Of a stretch of 64,000 nt of DNA, positions 1 through 10,499 are shown in pieces (position 1 is the first letter of the stretch; each line of letters starts with the position of its first letter). The notes beneath the pieces are model-generated. The model saw nothing but the letters and a program-made list of their open reading frames with translations, searched no databases and was not told the origin of the DNA. The stretch is taken from positions 144,403,729 to 144,467,728 of the forward strand of contig JAVHZZ010000004.1 in the NCBI GenBank assembly GCA_036250195.1. The letters run 5' to 3'. The stretch comes from Mixophyes australis (Eukaryota; Chordata; Amphibia; Anura; Limnodynastidae). Position numbers and translations under genes: made by a program.

Positions 1-547
1 ATGCCCACAAACATCGCTGGCCACACCTCACAGTGGGACAGCACTTCTCGCAATAGGCCCTTTATAATTTTCAGCCCCAGGTCCATGTGGCCCTTACTCT
101 TGCCCTGTCTGTAGGCAGTGGGTGAAGAGGCAGGGCTTAATTATGTAATTGTGATTACATCATTAAGCCCCTTCTCAATCGACCACCAATAGAAAATGGC
201 TGTGGGGAACAGGTAAGTATAACTTTTACTTCTTTTAAACCCCTGTGTGGTAAGGACAAGTCCCACTGTAAAGTCCACCAAAAAAAACAAAGCATTAATG
301 ATTCTGACCTCTTAGCTGCCTTCAGGCAAATAATGTTATCATTTAATCATTATGATCTCTGGAGATCCATACTTCCTATCATCAAATATTATTGATATAT
401 CTCCTTGGTACAGAACTCCTATTCCTACATCCAATACATTTTTCATTTATCAATTTAAAGACTAGCATTTGCTGACCCCCCAAAAATGCCATGTCTCAAA
501 AAGAATTTAACCGATATTGCTATAGTGTTATTTTTGTTATCTTTTAT
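1..547. other. Unclassified non-genic sequence at window edge
   Basis: I see no gene here. The first 180 bases look like a repeat end. They include a near-perfect inverted repeat at 134-149 and 154-169 (15 of 16 pairs, 4-nt loop). The rest is AT-rich with no coding signal or recognisable repeat. Confidence 0.5.
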
Positions 548-862
548 TTACACCGATCAACATTAAAACCACTGACAAGTGAAGTGAATTACATTGTTAC
601 AATGGCGCCTGTGAAAAGATGGGATATGTTAGGCAGCAAGTGAACAGTCAGTTCCTGATGCTAATGTGTTGGAAGCAGAAAAATGGGCAAGTGTATGATT
701 TGAGCGACTTTGACAAGGTCCAAATTGTGATGGCTAGACAACTGGGTCAAAGCAACTCCAAAATGGCAGGTCTTGTGGAGTATTCCTGACATGTAGTGGT
801 TAGTACCTTCCAAAAGTGGTCCAATGAAGGACAATAGGTGAACTGACCACAGGGTCATCGGT
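548..862 (+). mobile_element. Tc1-like DNA transposon, 5' fragment
   Basis: Begins with a decayed terminal repeat (ACATTAAAACCACTGACAAG at 560-579). It continues into a broken transposase N-terminus whose translation around 690-770 includes DFDKVQIVMARQLGQS, typical of the helix-turn-helix start of Tc1 transposases. Stops interrupt it near 789. The same terminal repeat and N-terminal region occur at 56684-56800 and 62224-62420, so both derive from one family. It is cut off where LINE sequence begins near 863. Confidence 0.75.
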
Positions 863-1360
863 GAGGTGATTGTAGACAATCTGCCCAAGGAGTTTGGAGG
901 CTAAGGGGTGGAGACAGATAGGGCGGTAGTTGGAGGGACAGGGTCTAGGGTGGGTTTTTGAGAATGGGAGAGATGAGGCAATGCTCGAAAGAAGAAGGCA
1001 AGGTATTTGATGAGATGTATAGTTTAAAGACGTGGGCAAAGATGGAGCAGGAGTTAGGAGAGAGGAAGCAGTGGAGGCAGGATGGCATAGGGTCCAGGGA
1101 CAGATATAAGGGAAGGCAGGAGAAGTGTCCTGACTTCAGGGAATGGGGAGAAGTAGGACAGGGTGGTTAGAGGGGGAGGATGGGGTTATGCTGGATGGGA
1201 AGGGCAGGAGTGGGGCAAGAGGAGCCCAATGTCCTGATGGATGAAGTTGATTTTGGATGTGAAGTGGGTGGCAGAGTTGAGGGAAGAGAGTGGAGAGGAT
1301 TGGTGAACTGAGGAGTGATGACATATTTGAGATAGGACTGCTTAATAGGCAGCACACAAT
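863..1360 (-). mobile_element. L2/CR1-like LINE fragment (reverse transcriptase region)
   Basis: Read on the minus strand, the translation contains ISPILKNP followed, in a shifted frame, by NYRPICLHPLASKLLGQIVY. This matches the conserved 'NYRPISLLP..SKLLERIVY' block near the start of non-LTR reverse transcriptases. Several frameshifts and stops show it is dead. The plus strand is strikingly purine-rich because the coding strand is rich in Ser, Pro and Leu codons. No ends or target duplication are visible. Confidence 0.65.
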
Positions 1361-1589
1361 ATATTAAGTAAAAAAAATAGCTGGTCTCATCGGGTAGTAA
1401 AGAATTATCTTGAGAGCATTCCATGCCTCAAACCATGTTTTTTTCTTACATTCACATACATCATGCTACGATGGCACAATTTGCCAGGGAGCCACCAAAT
1501 CTTGTAGAATTCCTTTTAAAAACCAGCTTCAGGCTCTGTGCTATAAAGGTTTAATCTCATTTGTATATTCGTATTTTCTGTCTGAATCA

Positions 1590-2450
1590 ATGGTCGGGGA
1601 CCATGCCGTCTTGAGAGCCAACTGGGAAGCGGATATATGGCCCCTAACTGATAAGGACTGGGATGCTGTTCTCGACTGCTCACGATACTCTACTGCTTCT
1701 TTAAGGTTCCAACAGATAAAAGTGTTTATTTTGCAGAGAGCCCTGATGCTGCACCCTGCAGCCCAAAGTGTAACTCTGACAATGGTATTTTTTGGCATCT
1801 CTTTTGGGAATGTCCCCAAATACAATCTTACTGGCGCAAGGTTATCCAAAGTATTTGAAAAACTGGTATTGATATTCCCCTCAGTTCACCAACCACTTGT
1901 CTGTTTGGGCTCAGCTCATGGCTAGAGTGAATAGACTGGTGCAACTTTATATTTCACATCTGTTTACGGTGGCTAAAGTTAGCATTTCCAGGTTCTGGCT
2001 GGCCCCTATGAACCCTACGATTAAACATTAGATAGCGCTGGTCAATACTATGATAGGGCATGAACGTTTTCTCTATAATAGCAGGTAGGCCCTAAACAAA
2101 TTTGAAAGCATTTAGAGCAGATGATTTGACTCCCCTTATGCGCTTGTCTCTATGAGGCAGTCGGTTTGGGATGATTGAGCCCACAGGTGCCCATACTACT
2201 GGGATTGATTTGTACAATTCACCAGATATATTACTGTTTCAGACACTGTGTTGTTATTTGTATGTTGTTATATGTGGAATCACTCGTCCTGTTATTTTTA
2301 CTGTTTTCTGGCCCGTAGTAATTGTGACACCTTTGGACTGCTTTGCGATGTCTCTGCATTTTTTTTATTACCAATTAACTTTTATGTTTAGTTTGCTTTG
2401 AAATACCAATAGAAATACTTGATTGAAAACTAAAAATAAATAAATATCAC
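1590..2450 (+). pseudogene. L1/Tx1-like LINE ORF2 C-terminal fragment
   Basis: Residues from 1618 onward read NWEADIWPLTDKDWDAVLDC, then a region resembling 'KVFILQRALMLHPA', then (after a frameshift near 1795) FWECPQIQSYWRKV. This order is typical of the C-terminal part of vertebrate L1-type ORF2 proteins, including the 'H..W.CP.I..FW..V' motif. An open stretch of 171 codons (1410-1925) covers part of it but starts upstream of any similarity and is not a gene. The AAATAAATAAAT near 2434 may be the 3' tail. Confidence 0.65.
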
Positions 2451-2459
2451 TGTTATATT

Positions 2460-3823
2460 GCAATTAAAAACTGCAATTTTTAAATAAAAACTAAAAAACT
2501 AATGAGGAAGATAAACAGGACAGTGCTGACCTTCACTGCCTCAAAGGGTATAGAGGGTCAAGGAGGAGGGTAGGGAGAGGCATAATATACTGTATGGTAA
2601 TGATTAATCTCATTCCCATGCATGCACATCCAAGCTCTACACTCACTCCTCTTCTGGCCACTCCCCTGATGAAGTGGTTGTCTAGAAGCAAACATGGGAG
2701 AGAGAGTGGGAATGTGCTACCCTTTCTTCCACAGACTTCCATAGATACATTGACCCCTATAGCTGCTTTCAATGACAAATAACTATTATTAAAACAAATC
2801 CCATAGCAGAACCCTCAGTTGTGTCCAATAAGAGAGCATTGCATTGATAACCCTTCTGCACACAAATATTTATTCATGTTTTTGAAACCAAGTATTTATT
2901 AATTCTCTACTGCACAGATCATAGTCTGTTTCTCTTCCTACACCTCCAGATGGAAAGTCAGCATGAAAGGACATTTACATTAGAAATATTCTATAACAAG
3001 TGAGGACAGATCAGGGGCATATGGACAAACTGTAAAACATTTGAAATTATGGGCCAGAATCTGACAGATGATATTTAAGGACCAGTGAATATCAGTGTCA
3101 TTTTTTTAAATAAAAATAATGTTATTATTTGCATTAAATGAGGCATTTATTAGCAAAAATATATAATTTTAACTAAATTGTAGTATGGTTAATTGGTTAG
3201 TTGGTATTCATAAAGAATGTCACTAAGGAGGGATATTCTTTTTCTATAGGAGTTTTCAAACAAAACAAAATTGCTTCTTCACAAAACATGTAATATTGCC
3301 GCACAAACCTATTTTTGCAGAAAGACCTGTATTGGCTTTGTGACAAGCTATTCTTTTGTGTTATAAATTACCCCAATTGAGAAGGTAACCAGTGGTTTTC
3401 AATGTATTTGAGCAGAACCCTAAAAATCTACAGAGCTTTCTGAGGAATCCTTATCCCATCTCCTTCCTAAGCCGGTCTACACGTTTCTGGTACCTTAACT
3501 AAAAAATATATATATTTGAGTAGTAGGTAAAAAAAAACAGTCAAAAATAAAATACCAGCATTAATTTATATTTTATGCCCGTTCTGAGGAGTTGTCATCT
3601 GCTTCTGTGGAAAGGAGGAGGAATTGAGGCATAGAACTTTCAACGCAGCATTTGGTAATGAAATATCAGGAGTGGTACTAAGAATCTTCTGGTGTAAAAC
3701 AGTGGTAAAATGGTTATTGTTGTATGTCACCACACAAATTTTAATTTGTACATACAAATTTTGGAGCTCTAATACATTTTATTCACCCTACACATTTTCA
3801 TCTCACAAAAAATATGTTAATCA
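2460..3823. other. AT-rich intergenic sequence, nothing recognised
   Basis: There is no supported gene or clear repeat. Short open frames here lack domains, splice signals or homology I can recognise. A low-complexity purine-rich patch lies near 2560-2590. Confidence 0.5.
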
Positions 3824-4148
3824 TCATCACCATTTATTTATATAGCGCCATCGGTTCCACAGCGCTGTACAGAGAACTTACTCACATCAGTCCCTGCCCC
3901 ATTGGAGCTTACAGTCTAAATTCCCTAACACACACACATAGACAGACTAGGGTCAATTTGTTAGCAGCCAAATAACCTACCGGTATGTTTTTTGGGAGTG
4001 TGGGAGGAAACCAGAGCACCCGGAGGAACCCACGCTAACACAGGGAGAACATACAAACTCCCCACAGATAAGGCCATGGTCGGGAATTGAACTCATGACT
4101 CCAGTGCTGTGAGGCAGAAGTGCTAACCACTTAGCTACCGTGTTGCCC
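3824..4148 (-). repeat. tRNA-derived SINE with LINE-like tail
   Basis: Read on the minus strand it begins with a tRNA-like head. An RNA polymerase III A box (TAGCTAAGTGG) lies at 4127-4137 and a B box (GTTCAATTC) at 4084-4092. A body follows, then a 3' tail (CTCTGTACAGCGCTG...TATATAAATAAATGGTGATG) ending near 3824. Related copies or pieces lie at 35733-36028, 40236-40318, 47572-47874 and 51915-52140. The tail resembles the 3' end of the LINE at 40545-41580, as expected if that LINE supplies the retrotransposition machinery. Confidence 0.8.
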
Positions 4149-4298
4149 ATAAATACAGCTGTGCATTTATTTAATTCTAGCATGATGGTCTGTCACACAT
4201 TTTTCTTAACAACTGTGTTTGAATTGTGTCATTACACCTGTGTCAGCTGCTCATTAACTATCATGTGACTAAGCCTGCATGTGTAGGGATCCTGCTCA
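4149..4298. other. Short unique spacer and hAT target site
   Basis: Unremarkable AT-rich sequence between the SINE and the hAT insertion. The 8-bp target duplication CTTTAAAC starts at 4299. Confidence 0.5.
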
Positions 4299-4644
4299 CT
4301 TTAAACTAGAGATGGGCGGGTCCGGTTCTCCGAGAACCGAACCCACCCGAACTTTGGGTATCCGAGTACCGAGCTGAGCTCTCCCGCCCGTTCCGAATCC
4401 AAATCGAGGCCGAACGTCATTGTGACGTCGTCGGATCTCGGGGCTCGGTTCTCGCGATACTTCAACTTTATAAATACACGCCTCCACAGCAATCCATCGC
4501 CATTTGACAGAGGGAGAGAGCAGGGTGTAGTCATAGGCTAATTAGAGCAGGGACAGAGAATACAATATTGTTCTTGCAATTGCTCTAACCAAAATCTCTA
4601 GTGCAGAGAGGAGGATAGAGGTTTATTATTTTTTCTTCATATTT

Positions 4645-6043
4645 GGCACTCCCCAGCGCTTTTGGGGTGTCCCCCATAATTGTGCATAAATATTTCTGGC
4701 TGTCAAAAGTCATTTCTGTCAGCAGTATCTACTAAATAATTTTTAGCACTCCTCAGTGCTTTTGGGGTGGCCTCCCTAATTGTGCATTAATATTTCTGGC
4801 TGTCAAAAGTCATTTCTGTCAGCAGTATCTACTAAATAATTTTTAGCACACCTCAGTGCTTTTGGGGTGTCCTCCCTAATTGTGCATTAATATTTCTGGC
4901 TGTCAAAAGTCATATCTGTCAGCAGTATCTACTAAATAATTTTTAGCACTCCTCAGTGCTTTTGGGGTGTCCTCCCTAATTGTGCATTAATATTTCTGGC
5001 TGTCAAAAGTTATATCTGTCAGCAGTATCTACTAAATAATTTTTAGCACTCCTCAGTGCTTTTGGGGTGTCCTCCCTAATTGTGCATTAATATTTCTGGC
5101 TGTCAAAAGTCATATCTGTCAGCAGTATCTACCAAATAATTTTTAGCACTCTTCAGTGCTTTTGGGGTGTCCTCCCTAATTGTGCATTAATATTTCTGGC
5201 TGTCAAAAGTCATATCTGTCAGCAGTATCTACCAAATAATTTTTAGCACTCCTCAGTGCTTTTGGGGTGTCCTCCCTAATTGTGCATTAATATTTCTGGC
5301 TGTCAAAAGTCATAACTGTCAGCAGTATCTACTAAATAATTTTTAGCACTCCTCAGTGCTTTTGGGGTGTCCTCCCTAATTGTGCATTAATATTTCTGGC
5401 TGTCAAAAGTCATAACTGTCAGCAGTATCTACTAAATAATTTTTAGCACTCCTCAGTGCTTTTGGGGTGTCCTCCCTAATTGTGCATTAATATTTCTGGC
5501 TGTCAAAAGTCATAACTGTCAGCAGTATCTACTAAATAATTTTTAGCACTCCTCAGTGCTTTTGGGGTGTCCTCCCTAATTGTGCATTAATATTTCTGGC
5601 TGTCAAAAGTCATTTCTGTCAGCAGTATCTACTAAATAATTTTTAGCACACCTCAGTGCTTTTGGGGTGTCCTCCCTAATTGTGCATTAATATTTCTGGC
5701 TGTCAAAAGTCATATCTGTCAGCAGTATCTACTAAATAATTTTTAGCACTCCTCAGTGCTTTTGGGGTGTCCTCCCTAATTGTGCATTAATATTTCTGGC
5801 TGTCAAAAGTCATATCTGTCAGCAGTATCTACTAAATAATTTTTAGCACTCCTCAGTGCTTTTGGGGTGTCCTCCCTAATTGTGCATTAATATTTCTGGC
5901 TGTCAAAAGTCATATCTGTCAGCAGTATCTACCAAATAATTTTTAGCACTCTTCAGTGCTTTTGGGGTGTCCTCCCTAATTGTGCATTAATATTTCTGGC
6001 TGTCAAAAGTCATATCTGTCAGCAGTATCTACCAAATAATTTT
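4645..6043 (+). repeat. 100-bp tandem satellite, left segment of copy 1
   Basis: About 14 head-to-tail units of exactly 100 bp, each running from CACTCCTCAGTGCTTTTGGG to CTACTAAATAATTTTTAG. Units carry shared diagnostic variants (CACT/CACA/CACTCTT; CATTT/CATAT/CATAA; ACTAAAT/ACCAAAT). The order at 4741-5140 recurs at 5541-5940, giving higher-order structure. The array breaks at 6043 by insertion of the inner hAT and resumes in exact phase at 13695. Confidence 0.95.
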
Positions 6044-6271
6044 TAGAGATGAGCGGGCTCGGATATCTGAAATCCGAGCCCACCCGAACATTGCCGATCC
6101 GAGTCGGATCCGAGACAGATCCGGGTATTGGCGCCAAATTCAAATATGAAACTGAGGCTCTGACTCATAATCCCGTTGTCGGATCTCGCGATACTCGGAT
6201 CCTATAAATTCCCCGCTAGTCGCCGCCATCTTCACTCGGGCATTGATCAGGGTAGAGGGAGGGTGTGTTAG

Positions 6272-7317
6272 GTGGTCCTCTGTCCTGGTAGATCTCGTGC
6301 TGTGCTGTTTAGTTCTGTGCTGTGCTGTTTAGTTCTGTGCTGTGCTGTGCTGTGTTCTGCAGTATCAGTCCAGTGGTGCTGTGTGCTGTGCTCTGTCCTT
6401 CTGAGGTCAGTGGTGCTGCTGGGTCCAGTGCTGTGTCCTGTTCAGTCCAGTGGTGCTGTGTCCTGTGCTCTGTGCTTCTAAGGGCATAGTTATTTCCCCA
6501 ATATTCCCCTGTGTTTAAAAAAATAAAAAAAAGTTATTTAAAAAAATACCAAAAACTAATTTAATTTTTTTTAATTACCACAAAATTTGCACAACCAATC
6601 CTGCAGTATAAGCCCATTGGTACTGCAATATTACCAAGTTCACACATTCAGCAGTAAAAGTCCAGTGGTACTGCAATATTACAAAGTTTACACATTCTGC
6701 AGTATCAGTCCAGTGGTGCTGTGTCCTGTGCTCTGTCCTGCTGAGTTCCGTAGTGCTGCTGGGTCCTGTGCCGTGTCCTGTTCAGTCCAGTGCTGCTGTG
6801 TCCTGTGCTCTGTGCTTCTAAGGGCATAGTTATTTCCCCATTATTCCCAAGTTTTTAAAAAATAAAAAAAAAGTAAAAAAAAATAAAAAATTAAAAAAAA
6901 AAATATATATATAATAATTATTATAACCAAATTTGCAAAACCAATACAGCAGTATAAGTCCATTGGTACTGCAATATTACCAAGTTCACACATTCTGCAG
7001 TATCAGTCCAGTGGTGCTGTGTCCTGTGCTCTGTCCTGCTGAGTTCCGTAGTGCTGCTGGGTCCTGTGCCGTGTCCTGTTCAGTCCAGTGGTGCTGTGTC
7101 CTGTGCTCTGTGCTTCTAAGGGCATAGTTATTTCCCCATTATTCCCAAGTTTTTAAAAAATAAAAAAAAAGTAAAAAAAAATAAAAAATTAAAAACAAAA
7201 AAAATATATAATAATTATTATAACCAAATTTGCAAAACCAATACAGCAGTATAAGTCCATTGGTACTGCAATATTACCAAGTTCACACATTCTGCAGTAT
7301 CTTGTGCTACATATATA
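6272..7317 (+). repeat. Repetitive leader of nested hAT (about 300-340-bp units)
   Basis: Three partial tandem units each contain a block beginning CAGTATAAG(C/T)CCATTGG (near 6603, 6950, 7245), a GTGCTGTGTCCTGTGCTCTG block and GGGCATAGTTATTTCCCC (near 6482, 6822, 7120). The region lies just upstream of the transposase start, in the place the 100-bp satellite occupies in the other hAT family. Cys/Ser/Val-rich open frames such as 6272-6481 are translations of these repeats and not genes. Confidence 0.85.
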
Positions 7318-7923
7318 ATGGAGACCAAAAATTTGGAGGATAAAGTAGGGAAAGATCAAGACCCACTTCCTCCTAATGCTGAAGCTGCTGCCACTAGTCA
7401 TGACATAGACGATGAAATGCCATCAACGTCGTCTTCCAAGCCCGATGCCCAATCTCGTAGTACCGGGCATGTAAAATCCAAAAAGCCCAAGTTAAGAAAA
7501 AGTAGCAAAAAGAGAAACTTAAAATCATCTGAGGAGAAACGTAAAGTTGCCAATATGCCATTTACGACACGGAGTGGCAAGGAACGGCTTAGGCCCTGGC
7601 CCGTGTTCATGACTAGTGGTTCAGCTTCACCCACGGATCTTAGCCCTCCTCCTCCTCCCCCCCCCTACAAAAAATTGAAGAGAGTTATGCTGTCAGCAAC
7701 AAAACAGCAAACAACTCTGCCTTCTAAAGAGAAATTATCACAAATCCACAAGGCGAGTCCAAGGGTGTTGGTGGTTGTCAAGCCTGACCTTCCCATCACT
7801 GTACGGGAAGAGGTGGCTCGGGAGGAGGCTATTGATGATGTAGCTGGCGCTGTGGAGGAACTTGATGATGAGGATGGTGATGTGGTTATTGTAAATGAGG
7901 CACCAGGGGGGGGAAACAGCTGA
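7318..7923 (+). CDS. hAT transposase, N-terminal segment (frameshifted from the main ORF)
   Basis: Encodes 201 residues: an acidic/serine-rich start, a Lys/Arg-rich stretch (about residues 51-80) resembling a nuclear localisation signal, the block MPFTTRSGKERLRP (about 80-93), a Pro-rich patch, and an acidic tail. It ends at a TGA just after a run of eight G (7906-7913). With seven G, the frame would run straight into the downstream BED-finger ORF, giving about 998 residues from 7318 to 10315. A closely similar block, PFYTRSGKERMKP, is encoded by the other hAT copy (57880-57916, minus), so this is genuine transposase N-terminus. I cannot exclude a sequencing error or programmed slippage. Confidence 0.8.
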   Translation: METKNLEDKVGKDQDPLPPNAEAAATSHDIDDEMPSTSSSKPDAQSRSTGHVKSKKPKLRKSSKKRNLKSSEEKRKVANMPFTTRSGKERLRPWPVFMTSGSASPTDLSPPPPPPPYKKLKRVMLSATKQQTTLPSKEKLSQIHKASPRVLVVVKPDLPITVREEVAREEAIDDVAGAVEELDDEDGDVVIVNEAPGGGNS

Positions 7924-10315
7924 TGTCCATGGGATGAAAAAGCCCATCGTCATGCCTGGTCAGAAGACCAAAAAATGCATCTCTTCGGTCTGGAGTTATT
8001 TTTATCCAAATCCAGACAACCAATGTATGGCCATATGTAGCTTATGTAAAGCTCAAATAAGCAGGGGTAAGGATCTTGCCCACCTAGGAACATCCTCCCT
8101 TATACGTCACCTGAATAACCTTCATAGTTCAGTGGTTAGTTCAGGAACTGGGGCTAGGACCCTCATCGGTACAGGGACACCTAAATCCCGTGGTCCAGTT
8201 GGATACACACCAGCAACACCCTCCTCGTCAACTTCCTCCACAATCTCCATCAGATTCAGTCCTGCAGCCCAAGTCAGCAGCCAGACTGAGTCCTCCTCAA
8301 TACGGGATTCATCCGAGGAATCCTGCAGCGGTACGCCTACTACTGCCACTGCTGCTGTTGCTGCTGTTAGTCGGTCATCTTCCCAGAGGGGAAGTCGTAA
8401 GACCGCTAAGTCTTTCACAAAACAATTGACCGTCCAACAGTCGTTTGCCATGACCACAAAATACGATAGTAGTCACCCTATTGCAAAGCGTATAACTGCG
8501 GCTGTAACTGCAATGTTGGTGTTAGACGTGTGCCCGGTGTCCGCCATCAGTGGAGTGGGATTTAGAGGGTTGATGGAGGTATTGTGTCCCCGGTACCAAA
8601 TCCCGTCGAGATTCCACTTCACTAGGCAGGCGATACCAAAAATGTACAGAGAAGTACGATCAAGTGTCCTCAGTGCTCTAAAAAATGCGGTTGTACCCAC
8701 TGTCCACTTAACCACGGACATGTGGACAAGTGGTTCTGGGCAAACGAAGGACTATATGACTGTGACAGCCCACTGGGTAGATGCATCCCCTTCCGCAGCA
8801 ACAGCAACAGCTGCATCAGTAGCAGCAACTACAAAATGGCGGCTCGTGCAAAGGCAGGCAACATTGTGTATTACAGGCTTTAATAAGAGGCACAACGCTG
8901 ACAACATATTAGAGAAAATGAGGGAAATTATCTCCCAGTGGCTTACCCCACTTAGACTCTCATGGGGATTTGTGGTGTCAGACAATGCCAGTAACATTGT
9001 GCGGGCATTAAATATGGGCAATTTCCAGCACGTCCCATGTTTTGCCCACACCATTAATTTGGTGGTGCAGCATTACCTCAAGAGTGACAGGGGTGTGCAG
9101 GAGATGCTTGCGGTGGCGCGCAAAATTGCTGGACACTTTCGGCATTCAGCCAGTGCCTACCGCAGACTAGAGGCACATCAAAAAAGCATGAACCTGCCCT
9201 GCCATCACCTCAAACAAGAGGTTGTGACGCGCTGGAACTCCACCCTCTATATGCTGCAGAGGATGGAGGAGCAGCAAAAGGCCATTCAGGCCTACACAGC
9301 CACCTACGACATAGGCAAAGGAGTGGGGATGCGCCTCAGTCAAGCGCAGTGGAGACTGATTTCCGTGTTGTGCAAGGTTCTGCAGCCATTTGAACTTGCC
9401 ACACGAGAAGTCAGTTCCGACACTGCCAGCTTGAGTCAGGTCATTCCCCTGATCAGGCTGTTGCAGAAGCAGCTGGAGAAAGTGAGGGAGGAGCTGGTAA
9501 GCCATTGCGATTACACCAAGCATGTAGCTCTTGTGGATGTAGCCCTTCGTACGCTTTGCCAGGATCCGAGGGTGGTCACTCTTTTAAAGTCAGAGGAATA
9601 CATTCTGGCCACCGTGCTCGATCCTCGGTTTAAAGCGTATGTTGTGTCTCTGTTTCCGGCGGACACAAGTCTACAGCGGTGCAAAGACCTGCTGGTCAGG
9701 AGATTGTCCTCTGAAGAGGACCGTGACATGCCAACAGCTCCACCCTCATTTTCTTCCACATCTATGGCTGCGAGGAAAAAGCTCAGTTTTCCCAAAAGAG
9801 GCACTGGCGGGGATGCTGATAACATCTGGTCCGGACTGAAGGACCTGCCAACCATTGCAGACATGTCTACTGTCGCTGCATTGGATGCTGTCACAATAGA
9901 AAAAATTGTGGATGATTACTTTGCTGACACCATCCAAGTAGACATGTCAGACAGTCCATATTGTTACTGGCAGGAAAAAAAGGCAGTTTGGAAGCCCCTG
10001 TACAAACTGGCTCTATTTTACCTGAGTTGTCCCCCCTCCAGTGTGTACTCGGAAAGAGTTTTTAGTGCAGCGGGGAACCTGGTCAGTGAGCGGCGAAGGA
10101 GGTTGCTTCCTCAGAACGTTGAAAAAATGATGTTTATAAAAATGAATAATCAATTCCTCAATGAAGTACAGCACTGCCCTCCAGATAGTACAGAGGGACC
10201 TGTGGTTGTGGAGTCCAGCGGGGACGAATTGATAATGTGTGATGAGGAGGAAGTACACACTGTAGGGGGAGAGGAATCAGCGGTTGAGGATGAGGACGAC
10301 ATCTTGCCTCAGTAG
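7895..10315 (+). CDS. hAT superfamily transposase (BED finger, RNase H-like core, dimerisation domain)
   Basis: An 806-codon open frame. A BED zinc finger lies at about residues 28-78 (C48, C51, H72, H77) for DNA binding. The catalytic core carries D275 (in TTDMWTSG), D363 (in VVSDNASN) and E720 (in VYSERVFSAAGN), the hAT DDE triad that cuts and joins transposon ends. Other hAT signatures are CFAHTINLVV, TRWNST and the C-terminal dimerisation block at about 665-765. The first Met lies inside the upstream ORF and is probably not the native start: the real protein should begin at 7318 and cross the G8 tract. Apart from that one base there is no stop, so this is a young copy. Related host proteins (ZBED family) derive from such genes, but here the intact transposon ends and target duplication favour a mobile element. 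Confidence 0.92.
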   Translation: MRHQGGETADVHGMKKPIVMPGQKTKKCISSVWSYFYPNPDNQCMAICSLCKAQISRGKDLAHLGTSSLIRHLNNLHSSVVSSGTGARTLIGTGTPKSRGPVGYTPATPSSSTSSTISIRFSPAAQVSSQTESSSIRDSSEESCSGTPTTATAAVAAVSRSSSQRGSRKTAKSFTKQLTVQQSFAMTTKYDSSHPIAKRITAAVTAMLVLDVCPVSAISGVGFRGLMEVLCPRYQIPSRFHFTRQAIPKMYREVRSSVLSALKNAVVPTVHLTTDMWTSGSGQTKDYMTVTAHWVDASPSAATATAASVAATTKWRLVQRQATLCITGFNKRHNADNILEKMREIISQWLTPLRLSWGFVVSDNASNIVRALNMGNFQHVPCFAHTINLVVQHYLKSDRGVQEMLAVARKIAGHFRHSASAYRRLEAHQKSMNLPCHHLKQEVVTRWNSTLYMLQRMEEQQKAIQAYTATYDIGKGVGMRLSQAQWRLISVLCKVLQPFELATREVSSDTASLSQVIPLIRLLQKQLEKVREELVSHCDYTKHVALVDVALRTLCQDPRVVTLLKSEEYILATVLDPRFKAYVVSLFPADTSLQRCKDLLVRRLSSEEDRDMPTAPPSFSSTSMAARKKLSFPKRGTGGDADNIWSGLKDLPTIADMSTVAALDAVTIEKIVDDYFADTIQVDMSDSPYCYWQEKKAVWKPLYKLALFYLSCPPSSVYSERVFSAAGNLVSERRRRLLPQNVEKMMFIKMNNQFLNEVQHCPPDSTEGPVVVESSGDELIMCDEEEVHTVGGEESAVEDEDDILPQ

Positions 10316-10373
10316 AGCCTGTTTAGTCTGTACAGGGAGAGATGATTAGCTTTTTTGGTGTGGGGGCCCAAAT

Positions 10374-10431
10374 AAACCAATCATTTCAGCCAAAGTTGTT
10401 TGGTAGGCCCTGTCGCTGAAATGATTGGTTT
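10374..10431 (+). other. Perfect 17-bp hairpin downstream of transposase stop
   Basis: Arms AAACCAATCATTTCAGC (10374-10390) and its exact reverse complement (10415-10431), with a 24-nt loop, begin 58 nt after the TAG stop (10313-10315). It could fold in the 3' UTR of the transposase mRNA, or be a remnant of a small palindromic insertion. Confidence 0.8.
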
Positions 10432-10499
10432 GTTAAAGTGTGCATGTCCTATTTCAACAACATAAGGGTGGGTGTGAGGGCCCAAGGACAATTCCATCT

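Noticed and set aside
1410..1925. 171-codon ORF as a gene
   Set aside because: Its conserved part is a fragment of an L1-like ORF2 in a shifting frame; the start has no similarity or promoter.
4084..4137. Pol III A and B boxes considered as a tRNA gene
   Set aside because: No cloverleaf or anticodon arm forms, and the sequence continues into a SINE body and LINE-like tail present in several copies.
4645..6043. Regular 100-bp array considered as a CRISPR-like repeat-spacer array
   Set aside because: Whole units repeat with no unique spacers, and the array lies inside a eukaryotic hAT transposon.
6272..7127. Cys/Val/Ser-rich open frames as small proteins
   Set aside because: They translate tandem GTGCTGTGTCC-type repeats in the transposon leader and recur with the repeat.
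8122..8457. Minus-strand ORFs opposite the transposase (8122-9937)
   Set aside because: They are antisense shadows of the transposase reading frame.
7895..10315. Possibility that this is a domesticated host ZBED gene
   Set aside because: Intact transposon ends, perfect target duplication and a one-base frameshift point to a recent mobile copy.
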